DNA from: Leidyana gryllorum EB-2025a
Lineage: Eukaryota > Apicomplexa
Length of the DNA: 64,000 bases
Assembly (NCBI GenBank): GCA_048772705.1
Contig: JBLWGC010000173.1
Coordinates: 1 to 64,000, forward strand
Direction: 5' to 3'
Shown: positions 55,584 through 64,000 of the stretch, piece after piece
Position numbering within the stretch: the stretch's first letter is position 1
How the letters are laid out: each line of letters opens with the position of its first letter
Position numbers and translations under genes: made by a program
Notes under the pieces: generated by a model
What the model was told of the DNA's origin: nothing
The model's database searches: none
What the model saw: the letters and a program-made list of their open reading frames with translations, nothing else

Positions 55584-57102
55584 ATGATGGCCACCTCCTA
55601 TCTTATTATCGCAGTTGTTGTCTCCGTGGGAGCGTTGGGAAGCGAATGCTATTGCCCGGACGGTTGGTTGGCCGGAGAAGTTCCGCTTGGTGGCGGGTAT
55701 GAGTGCTCTAAAGTCACCAAGTTCGACACTGTTCGCAACTTGGTCTGTCGGGTAAGTGACTGGGACTTAATTTAGCTGCTATGCATGATATCCCGCAGTA
55801 CGACGGACCCGACTCGGACATATGCAGAATTGCGCAACACATCGCTATGTGTCCCACGGTGAGCAGCGGTCTAGCGCTCTTCATTTTCACTTGCGCGTCA
55901 ATTTGTAGGGATTTGATGTAGTTGGGGGTCCCGCTGACGTTCAATTTTGTGCTCGCACCGAAAGAGTGGGGTGTGCAATGTCACCGTCACGCCGGTTGGC
56001 GACGGAGGGAGAGGGACCATCAGAAAGCCTGGTTGCACGGCTCCAGGCGAAGATCAAGGCGAGCAAGGAGAAGAAAGAGGCCAAGATGGAGGAGCTGCGT
56101 CAGCAGATCTCGTCTCGCAAGCAGGAACGTCGGGTCGTGTTCGTTGAGGGTAGCGAGGATGGTGGCGGAGACGGTATCGAGGTCCCAATAATTCCGTCTG
56201 ACGATAGCGGTGTCCTCCCGAAAGAGTCAGAGAGTTTGTCATCACTCAAGCGTGCCAAATATAGGTCCCAAGGGTTGATGTTAGCACGGACACCCCGCGG
56301 TCCGAGTCTTGTGACAGCGAGCGGCAGTCCCGTACAAGTGCGAGGACCAGGAGGAGTCAAGCTGGGGCCGAAAAGGAACGGCTCAGATCTCCTCCTGCAG
56401 CAGCAGCAGCAAGATGGCACTGTAGAGGTGATTGAGTCTTCTTCATCAGCAGCAGGATCGATGGACGAAGATCTGGCCACGGCGGCTTCGGCTGATTGGG
56501 TGGACGTTTTGCCCATTGATGCGTTCCCCAATGATAACGCTTTTGCCTCACAAGCGACCTTTCGCATTGAGCAATTGGCGGCCTCAGAAGACGACGCTCC
56601 CATGATGGTCTCAGTCGAGTCGTCGGCATCCATCGCCTCCGACTTTGACGGCATTCCAGTCCATGAGCACAGTGAAACAGTATCGACTCCCAATCTGGCC
56701 GAACAAGCCCGTGCCATCAATAATCTTCTGGAGGAGTATGTCGCTTTGGGTGGAGAGACTACTGACTTTGATGAACGGCTGGGTCAGTTCTTCAATTCCG
56801 TATTGGAATCTATTGAGCTTGCCCTCCGCTACAAGGAAGACGGAGCTGCCACCTCCCAGGCTGCAGAAGAAGACGCTGCTTTGGAGACTCTAGCGGAAGC
56901 AATTGTGGCCAATGAATATGAGAACCGCGAGGAGTATGTGGAGCCTTTGGCTGCTACGGCGGGGTACGATGATAACTGGCCCGCTGACGACAGTATACGG
57001 GACCTCCTGGCAGGCACATCACTGGACAAGACCAAGGAGGAGACCGACGTGGCGACGCTGATATACAGAGCGTGGTTCGGGAACCAATTAAATCGTAAGT
57101 AG
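55584..57102 (+). CDS. Signal-peptide Cys-rich protein running into acidic coiled region
   Basis: Exons 55584-55751, 55799-55858 and 55909-57102 join in frame, 473 aa. The N-terminus is a clear signal peptide (MMATSYLIIAVVVSVGALGS) followed by a Cys-rich segment (CYCPDGW...YECSKV...VCRYDGPDSDICRIAQHIAMC...FCARTERVGC). The frame then continues into an unrelated-looking hydrophilic part: a basic coiled coil (ARLQAKIKASKEKKEAKMEE), Ser/Asp/Glu-rich stretches, QQQQQ, and an acidic Ala/Glu-rich end. Alternatively these are two genes, the second starting at ATG 55978, with the end of the first misread. The frame one base over at the junction keeps Cys spacing (VCNVTVTPVGDGGRGTIRKPG). A further 3' exon after GTAAG at 57096 is possible. 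Confidence 0.5.
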
Positions 57103-57436
57103 CATGAAGTTTGTGTGTGTGCCTGTAATATCGTCTTCACCCAGTGTGAAACCATTCAAGCCGCCCAAAGAGATAGGGCCGTTGGCGAAGATCGGGGCTT
57201 GGAACTCGGTCAATAGCTTCACTTTTTCAAAGGCCGGATACTTGCTGAAATGACATATTTTCCTTCTTCATGTTCAGAGAATACCGAACGAGATGGATTG
57301 TGGCACTGTGACATGACAGTAATATATTCTAGATACAGAGATATGAGCAATCGGAAAGCTTTTACTTGACACACTACGATAATGTATAGTGGTCAGTACG
57401 TCGGTCAATCAATCTCTTTGGCGATTAATCAGCCAA
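57103..57436. other. Convergent spacer
   Basis: 3' flanks of the two neighbouring genes. One in-frame stretch (VKPFKPPKEIGPLAKIGAWN, about 57147-57210) could be a last exon of the plus-strand gene, but the splice phase does not fit simply. Confidence 0.4.
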
Positions 57437-59050
57437 CTAAAAGCCTGTCCGCCGGGCCGCACACCCAGCGTAGAGTATCACTGATCGCACTGCAGTTATC
57501 AGTGCTGCCATCACCGTTATAGTATAGGTGAACACCGTTGCCAGAGAATAATGTCCATGGGGTGGGGCAACGAGACAGCTCCATATGAAGGCGCCGGACC
57601 ACGAAGCGGCACAACACAGTAATAAAAATGGTGGCCACGACCCTTTCGCTCTGCAACATGCGAGAATTCGCCAATTTCTTGACCACACACGTGTGTTCTT
57701 ACCGCGGATGTATAATCATCAGAGCCACCACTGACGGCCACGACACAGCTAGCAATCCATATTGTCGTGTCAAAGCGGCCAGGTGGGCGCAATAGGACGC
57801 GCTCATGAGGTAAAAGCACAGCAGAATTCTGTCGCCTGTCAGGAAGAACATATAATTTGGGCAAGGGTTGGTACCGGTGGTGATAGTATGGCGATGCAAA
57901 TGCGGAAGTCTCCCAGGACGCGCGATTGGGCGGCAAACCTCACCTATCGCTTCTCCGGCCATGAACATTGGCCGGGAGACAATGCAGACCGAGGTGCGCG
58001 TTACTCGCTTCAGGGCAAAATATGGGACGAGCTGTCGAAAGGAAGGGCCGCAAAGACAGATGGTCATACTACATCATAGAAGTACCCACCAACCAATAGA
58101 CAAAAGCAAGGGAGAATGTAATCATTATCACCGGCTCAACCGCGTCTGACGCGATACATCCGTGATGTGCAGGAAGCAGATCACCACCACAATAGCTCGT
58201 AGGATTAATTGCAGTTAGGTGGCTATCAGCGAACAGTACGATACTGGCCAGAGTCCCGCTGAACGACAAAAGGCAGAAGGATGCTGTGAGGGGCATCGCA
58301 CGTCAAGGGTTTGGTTCAGAGTGTTTCTTAACACTCACTGATCCATCGCTTGATCCAGACTAAGCGACTTGGCGTGACAATCTTCTTGTGCAGACGCGGG
58401 ATAGCGATTGCTATCAACATGGCTATCCCGAGATGAAAGAGGAGGCTATTGAGGAATTCCGGGTTGACTGCGAAGGCTCGCGACACCAAGCCACGATGAC
58501 AGTATCCACAACCGCTGTCCAGAGCAATGATTACGATGAAGGATCCGAGATGCAGGGACAGAGCAGAAGTGCTCCCCGCCAACAGCATCCAGTAGTTGAA
58601 TGGTTGGGGTACAAACAGAGCGGATGAGTGCGATTCTATAGGCGGGTGACGTGTCGGTTCAGGTCGAGCAAGCTTCACTCCGGACGGCGGCACACTCCAC
58701 TGACAGTATCCATTTGGGCTATCGTGACTGACAGCCACCAGGGGGACCGCGAACGAGTCTGCCACGCTTATCCGGGCACCATATTGGGGTGAAGTGGTAG
58801 ACGTAGCGTCGAGTGAAAGAAGTATATGCGAGTCCCGAGGTAACAAATCTCCCCCGGAAGCCAAGTGAGTCGTAAAAGTGCCTCTTCGACCACTGCATAG
58901 TTGGTGAAAGTCGTCAGCTCCAAGACGCTCCAACAAAGGTCCTTCTCCGCTGCGGCCTCCCGATGGCCCTGGTACCGTGGCTGATGCTTTCACTTCACTT
59001 CTAGCTGGACGCCAACCTGTGCGAGACCCCGGTTCCCCGACGCACTGCAT
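57437..59050 (-). CDS. Unknown multi-pass membrane protein (about 8 helices)
   Basis: Five exons (minus): 59050-58339, 58283-58090, 58031-57944, 57835-57703 and 57650-57437. 1,341 bases, all in frame, 446 aa. The N-terminal 145 residues are hydrophilic. Then come hydrophobic helices including FNYWMLLAGSTSALSLHLGS, FLNSLLFHLGIAMLIAIAIP, FCLLSFSGTLASIVLF, VIMITFSLAFVYWLV, RILLCFYLMSASYCAHLAAL, PFLLLCCAASWSGAFIW and YSLATVFTYTITVMAALITA. Cysteines sit in a loop after helix 1. It is not a family that I recognise; a receptor-like or transporter fold is possible. The first ATG is 27 bases downstream of the 6PGDH stop on the same strand. Confidence 0.7.
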
Positions 59051-59077
59051 TGACAAAAATCCAATTCTCTATGTTGT

Positions 59078-60794
59078 CTAAGCGCTCAGCCACTCGCTAT
59101 GTACCGGGCCTGCTGCTTCCTCATCTCGGCGCACGTACTCATGGGCTCCGAAACAATCTCTCTGTGCCTGGACCAAATTCAAAGGTAGTTCTGGGGCGCT
59201 CAATGTGTCCAAATAATTCAAACTCGCAGCCATTCCGGGAACTGAAGAGAAACAAAGGAACATGGAGTGCACAAAAAGCCTTTCGTACCCGGTACCCCGA
59301 CTGCTTGAGCAGTACACACAAGCTGACGGAGATACTTGACTCCCTGGCGCAACTCGTTCGCGAACCACGGGCTCACCAACAAGGTGTCCAGTCCTGGATC
59401 CGCCTTGTACGCTTCGTGGATACTCTTCAGAAAGTCCGCACGAATAATGCAACCACCAGTCCAGATCAGAGAGACCTTAGCCAGATCGATGCCGTACTGA
59501 TGCTTCTCACTTGCGGCCGACAAGAGCTTCATCCCCTGAGCATAACTGCAGATCTTGGCGGTGAGCAGAGCTGCGCCAATCTCCTTGTTGTCCAATCCGC
59601 AGCCCCTAGCCGTCATCTCCTCGGCTGTGGGTCGCACACCCTCCAAGGAGCCAACATCGGCTCGAGTCTTCCGCATCCCAGAAAGATATCGGCTATCCAG
59701 AGCTGCCGCAATCGTCGGACAGGGGATTGCTAACTCTGCCGCTTCCTGCACAGTCCATTTCCCGGTACCTTTGCTTCCAGCAACGTCCAAAACAGCATCA
59801 ACCAAATACTCAAATTTGTTCTTCGGGTCCTTCACCTTGAAAATCTCCGAGGTGATCTCAATCAGATATGATTTGAGCTGAGAACCGTCGGCATTCCAAG
59901 ACTCAAATACCCGTTGAATCTCGTCGTTCTTCCACTTCAAAACTTGTTTCATGAAATCGTAAGTCTCAGATATCAGTTGCATGTCACCGTACTCAATGCC
60001 ATTGTGGACCATCTTGACATAATTACCAGCACTACCCTTTCCCATGTATTCACAGCAAGTCATATCGTCTACGCCCTTGGCAGCAATCTTTGTCAATATG
60101 GGCTTCATGTGTTCATATGCTTCACTGTTGCCGCCAGGCATCAAAGAAGGCCCATGACGAGCCCCTTCCTCGCCACCGCTCACTCCCATAGCCATATAAT
60201 GGAGACCCGGATGTTTCTGAGCAATCTCCGATATCCGGCGGTCAGTATTCCGCCAATGTTCGTTTCCGCCATCGATCAGAATATCACCATCTTCCAAAAC
60301 GTTCACCAGCTGCTGGATCGTTGCATCGACACCCGCACCAGCTTGTACCATCATCAAAACCTTTCGCGGTTTCGTCAAACTCGCCACCTGTGCGGCACAT
60401 AAACAGGAAGACATGCCAAGAATTTCTTCTCAGGCAGGCACATGGCTCGATCATTTACCACAAGCAAAGTCCACATTCGCGTCGGAGACACAGAGCCCGC
60501 ACACGCACAAGCACAAACACGGGAACACATCACCAGCAACGGACGGGAGGGGGAGGACGATCCGTTGCGCTTAGGTCGGAAGGGTTTCGGAAGTTGTCAG
60601 CTTGCCGCCCTACTTACAAAATCAGTGATACTGTGGAAGCCGTGGAGCTCTAGGCCTTGTTTCTTAGCCTCCTCCACGGCCTCGTCGGTACGAGCTGCAG
60701 TGCGGTTGAAAGCTGCCACCTTGAAGCCTTTCTCAGCAGCATTCATGGCCAAGTTGCGGCCCATGACAGCCATGCCGATCACACCGAGATCCAT
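59078..60794 (-). CDS. GND: 6-phosphogluconate dehydrogenase, decarboxylating
   Basis: Exons (minus) 60794-60618, 60387-59289 and 59241-59078, 479 aa against the usual 470-490. It starts MDLGVIGMAVMGRNLAMNAA, the NADP-binding beta-alpha-beta with the AVMGxN signature, and NRT follows the second strand. The substrate loop VSGGEEGARHGPSLMPGG, catalytic GNYVKMVHNGIEYGD (Lys and Glu of the mechanism), KGTGKWT and the C-terminal AQRDCFGAHEYVRRDE region are all present. It oxidises and decarboxylates 6-phosphogluconate to ribulose 5-phosphate with NADP+, the third step of the oxidative pentose phosphate pathway, in cytosol or plastid; no targeting peptide is seen. The second donor is chosen so that the frame continues as VPGMAASLNYLD. 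Confidence 0.97.
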
Positions 60795-60855
60795 TTTTAC
60801 AGGGTGTTGTTGCTTCAAGTTCAGGTGAGGTCGGATTAAATTTTTTTCTGTAGTA

Positions 60856-61425
60856 ATGGGTGAGGTCACGATGGAGACACAGGAGTCAAAGAAGAGAGGT
60901 ATTATTCGGTTGCGTGGGATGCCAGCTGAGCTGCAGGAGCCCCAACTACGCAAGTTTTTCAGTCAGTTTGGCAAAGTAACTAATGCCGTGGTAATCCGTT
61001 CGAAGAAGGTGAGTAAGATTGGTTTTGACGGTGATAAAGTGGGTGCGATTATAGACTGCCAATTCACGTGGGAGCGGTTGGTTGGAGTTTGAGTTTGACT
61101 CTGTGGCTGAGGTTGTTGCTCGGAAAGTGCCGAAATATATGCTGTTTGGGACTACAATGTACCTGACCTATTGTCCTGATTTGAGCGAGGCTGACAGAGG
61201 TAAGGTGGATAAAGAGGTTTGCAGTTTTATTGGGCATCAGCTCGTATTTTTCGGTTGTCTAAGCGTCGTTGGACGAAGCCGAATTTGGCTAAACAGGCAG
61301 AGAGGGTATGTTCCACACGTTGCAAACGGTCTAAGGAAGAATGGGAGGAAATCGTCGCCACGAGGCACAAGAAGCTTCTGAAGAAGTTGGGCGAGCGAGG
61401 CGTTGATCTCAAATCTCTCCCTTAG
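60856..61425 (+). CDS. NIFK/Nop15-like nucleolar RRM protein
   Basis: Exons 60856-61008, 61055-61199 and 61241-61425, 160 aa. One RRM covers residues about 16-95: RNP2-like GIIRLRGMP, FSQFGKVTNAVVIRSKK, then RNP1-like SRGSGWLEFEFDS, VPKYMLFGTTMYLTYCP. The C-terminus is basic and ends [19 protein letters not shown], like the KL.KKGIDYDFP end of NIFK (Nop15 in yeast), which acts in 60S pre-rRNA processing. The N-terminus is short. Divergent from 6PGDH with only 61 bases between start codons. Its TAG stop overlaps the complement of the beta5 TAA stop. Confidence 0.83.
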
Positions 61426-62333
61426 GAGCTGGGATTATAGTGGTCATATAAAGTAGCCACATCGTCGGCTTCAGTTAATATGGTCCAGCCCTTCTCGTTG
61501 ATCCAATATACTCGGACAACACCACCTGACGCACCATCACGATGTCCAGCATGGTAGATAGACCGCCGGGCCAGTTCGTGAGCATCTTCTTTGGACAGAT
61601 CCCATCTCCAGCCAGCGTCCAGAACACCATATGCATAAGTCGAACCTGATGAGAAACAACATGACCTCTATTCCTTCCTCCCTCCCTCGCTCCTGACTCA
61701 CCAGAGCCTACACTGAACAGGTCTCCCTTTATCCGCGAGCCGCTGTCGTCCACCATGAAGAGGGCAGACTCTTTTCTTTGCACATCGTAACCAGCGATCA
61801 TAGTACCACAGCTGAGTCCGTAGCCTCTGTAGCTGTAGAAGATGTTAGCCAAGAGTTTACTGGCGTGGGCCACCGAGATACGTTCCCCATTTTGGAGCTC
61901 GTAGATTCGACACATCTTCCCCAAATAGCGCTCCCAGAACGAGCAGTCAGCCGCACCGCCAGCCATTGTGCCCAACAAGAAGTCGTTGATCTCGATGATT
62001 TTACGCACCGTCTGAGATGCGATGAAACTACCTGCAGGCGGTGAAAGTTTGACGATGAGACAGGTGTGTGTGCGTGTGTGTGGACTGACCTTGAGAGGCA
62101 CGGGAGTCACAGGCGACCATGATGCCTTGAGCGAAGCGGAAGGCGAGCGTGGTCGTTCCCTTATCAAACTTGAGGAAGCGTTCGCGGTTCTGGGCCGGGA
62201 CCGCATTCTTGATAAAAGACATGGGGTCGTGAGGAGCCAACATGAAGCGGAAGTCTTGTGTTCGAGAGGAGGGTGCCGCTAACTCGGTGATGCTATCCTC
62301 CTCATGCTGGTCCCAGGCAGTCAGTACAGTCAT
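61422..62333 (-). CDS. PSMB5: 20S proteasome subunit beta type 5 (chymotrypsin-like)
   Basis: Exons (minus) 62333-62090, 62031-61702 and 61645-61422, 265 aa. A propeptide of about 62 residues is removed at [10 protein letters not shown] to expose Thr1. Counting from it, Asp17 (VACDSR), Lys33 (VRKIIEIN) and Met45 ([15 protein letters not shown]) are at the canonical beta5 positions, and [12 protein letters not shown] matches the family. It provides chymotrypsin-like cleavage within the 20S core that the Rpt ring (gene at 29.8 kb) feeds. Introns are 58 and 56 bases. The C-terminus is short (DHYNPSS). Confidence 0.97.
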
Positions 62334-62686
62334 TTCAAAGTGTTTGTGAAATTCGGCTCCTACAACCTCACACGTTTTTTGGAACCATGGTTAGGAAGGG
62401 AAGGTAGAAAGGCGTAAAAAACGGAAATGGGTAGTGAGGGCTGGTGTGTCAATGGGTAAGGCATGTACCAAGCACCAGCCGGCTACCTGCTGCGAACCCC
62501 ACCAAGCAGCGCCGGATGGCCTGCTTCCCACACAACCTCTCGAGGTCCTCAAGATACCCAGTTCGAACTGCCTCGACGACAATGGCAAAGAACTGAGGCC
62601 ACCACATTTGCTCAGGCCTGCGGTTTCCTCCCTGCCGCGTAGCTTCCAAGTGCGTCTAACCTCTATCACAATCTATCTGCGCGTAG
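62334..62686. other. Region between beta5 and the C2 gene
   Basis: Presumed promoter of beta5 and 5' part of the next gene. A minus frame (62607-62449, MWWPQFFAIVVEAVRTGYLE...) and a plus frame (62452-62733, MGKACTKHQ...) overlap here. Neither could be tied to a complete gene. Confidence 0.35.
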
Positions 62687-63994
62687 TTCTTTGTAGTAGT
62701 GCACGGCATCCGTCTCAAGCATATCAGTTATGATCCTCTCAGCCGTGATGTGTCGAGAAGGTCTGTTCTCAGAGGCCGCTCGTCTTCCAATGGATCCGGC
62801 CTCCAGTACTTCTTCACCATTGACTGGGATGATGGCTTCCTCATGCGACGCACTACCGCTACGGTAAGCCCACACCTATGTGTGCTCTCACTAGATACGT
62901 GTGTGATACAACAATGTTAGTGTGTGAGTCTGTCTCTGACTGCCTGTGTCTGTGAGATGAACATGCTCAATGTCGGGGGAGTCCTCACTTTTGTGGTGTG
63001 TGTGTGGGTGTGTGTGTGTGTGTGTGAGTGTGGGCAAGATCTCCTTGCACTGCTGTTGTATCCAACATGTGACTGCCACGATAATCCACGCCTCGGATCA
63101 TAGAAAGCGGAAGCCGGACAAGTATCGTTCAAGAACTCCTTCGCCTTTTTCTGGAGTGTTGATAGCTTACAGCGCCTGGCGGATTGCAAATTGAGCTTAC
63201 GACTGTACGCGTTTGAGAGTCACCGGACGCCTGAGCATCTGGGCAGAGTAAAGGTGAGCAGAGTCGCTGCTGCTGTGTCCCCACCAATAATCTTTGTCCA
63301 GCTTGACATCCTCAGTATAGCGACAGGGCCCGTCCACAACGACCTGCCAGTCATCTCGCATCGCGGCGCTCGAGGGTCGCAAGCGCAGGTTCAAGAAGTG
63401 ACGGATTACTCGGGTTTACGATCATTTGTTCGAGACGCAAGAGTACAATTCGATGTTCGAATGTCTCAGGTGTGCGAGTTGTTAGTGACCCCGGTAGAAG
63501 TAGTGGCTCATGTCGAAGCATCCCAATACAATCCTCCGCCGGTATTCAATCCCGCTGTTGTCCCGAGCTCGCCGGGTCCGCCTCCGCGCAGCAAGAGTGT
63601 AGCTGAGCTCGACCGGGTGCGAACCCCCCCCAGTCAACACCAGGAAGCCCCATCCACGCCCAAGCAGTCGGATATGCCGGTCCCCCCTGTCAACGAAACG
63701 GACGAGGACACACAGATAGAGCGTGCTGCTGCAGGTGGTCACTCCGCGGACGACGCGAAGAGGCCCATTCTGGCCAAATGGCAACTCGACTTTGTCCCCA
63801 CAGTGAGTTTGAGAGTGTGGCTTCGGCGTGTGTTAGTCTCCAATACTTCAGGGGGTGCCGAATCCGTCTTCATACGCCTCTAACTGGACTGAACTGTGAG
63901 TTTCTTCCCATATATTGTGAGTGTGTATGCCCCGATTTTGCAGCACCGCAACTCCATGTTGGTCGCTGTCTACTTCACATTCGGAATTGAATGA
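62687..63994 (+). CDS. C2-domain protein (5' end missing)
   Basis: Exons 62687-62863, 63104-63253, 63302-63802 and 63944-63994 join in frame, about 292 aa. The first two exons form a C2-type beta sandwich: FFVVVHGIRLKHI, LQYFFTIDWDDGFLMRRTTA, VSFKNSFAFFWSVDSL, CKLSLRLYAFESHRTPEHLG and RVKLDILSI. The spacing of W/F-x-x-x-F-x-W and the LG-x-V-x-L strand are C2-like. A second beta-rich part (VQFDVRMSQVCELLVTPVEV) is followed by a Pro/Ser/Glu-rich tail. It may resemble the C2 modules of centrosomal/ciliary proteins such as CEP120, but this is weak. The ATG lies in an upstream exon that I could not place; the frame is closed by a stop just before 62687, where TAG serves as acceptor. Confidence 0.55.
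62999..63026 (+). repeat. (TG)n microsatellite in C2-gene intron
   Basis: TG-rich run in the 240-base intron 62864-63103. Confidence 0.85.
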
Positions 63995-64000
63995 GACCCC

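Noticed and set aside
62449-62607. Minus-strand frame MWWPQFFAIVVEAVRTGYLE, TIM44-like at first sight
   Set aside because: Natural-looking helix but only 52 aa; no in-frame exon could be joined and the plus strand also has a competing frame, so it is not called.

Overview
This window is nuclear DNA from a compact eukaryote, most likely a unicellular one. Genes are split by GT-AG introns that are often only 35-60 bases long. Core eukaryotic proteins can be assembled by splicing: RBBP4-type WD40, proteasome Rpt4 and beta5, NOP16, an NIFK-type RRM protein, 6-phosphogluconate dehydrogenase, a DNL zinc finger and an LPLAT acyltransferase. (TG)n tracts lie in introns and gaps between genes are often only tens of bases. 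A protist such as a perkinsid alveolate would fit, but that is an inference from style and was not tested. All multi-exon models were spliced by eye; total coding length divides by three in every model that has both ends.

Layout. 1-5.6 kb: tandem 2.65-kb repeat with two complete two-exon F-box-like genes and a truncated third unit. 6.1-6.8 kb: small three-exon membrane protein gene (minus). 8.5-10.2 kb: RBBP4/7-like histone chaperone, followed after 23 bases by an acidic/basic 210-aa protein. 11.0-27.4 kb: ten exons that join into one 5,280-aa reading frame (coiled coil, then long low-complexity and unknown regions). 27.5-29.4 kb (minus): membrane acyltransferase and DNL zinc-finger protein only 20 bases apart. 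29.8-31.4 kb: proteasome ATPase Rpt4. 31.6-32.9 kb: proline/serine-rich unknown (minus). 33.4-34.4 kb: possible membrane protein whose intron holds a perfect 99-bp palindrome.

35.9-50.7 kb is an accessory region, all on the minus strand, built from one family of paralogous unknown proteins (called A-F here): three long intact genes (A, B, C), a shattered copy (D), a leader/C-terminal chimera (E), and fragments inside an 856-bp tandem duplication (F). B and C end in CaaX boxes (CSIL, CTIL), so they are probably prenylated membrane-associated proteins. I recognise no known domain in them. This is the best candidate for an undescribed system in the window.

51-64 kb is dense housekeeping again: small unknown plus NOP16, a four-pass RING-H2 ligase (minus), a signal-peptide Cys-rich protein running into an acidic region, an eight-pass membrane protein and 6PGDH (minus, 27 bases apart), NIFK (61 bases from 6PGDH, divergent), proteasome beta5 (minus, its stop codon overlapping the NIFK stop), and a C2-domain protein near the right edge.
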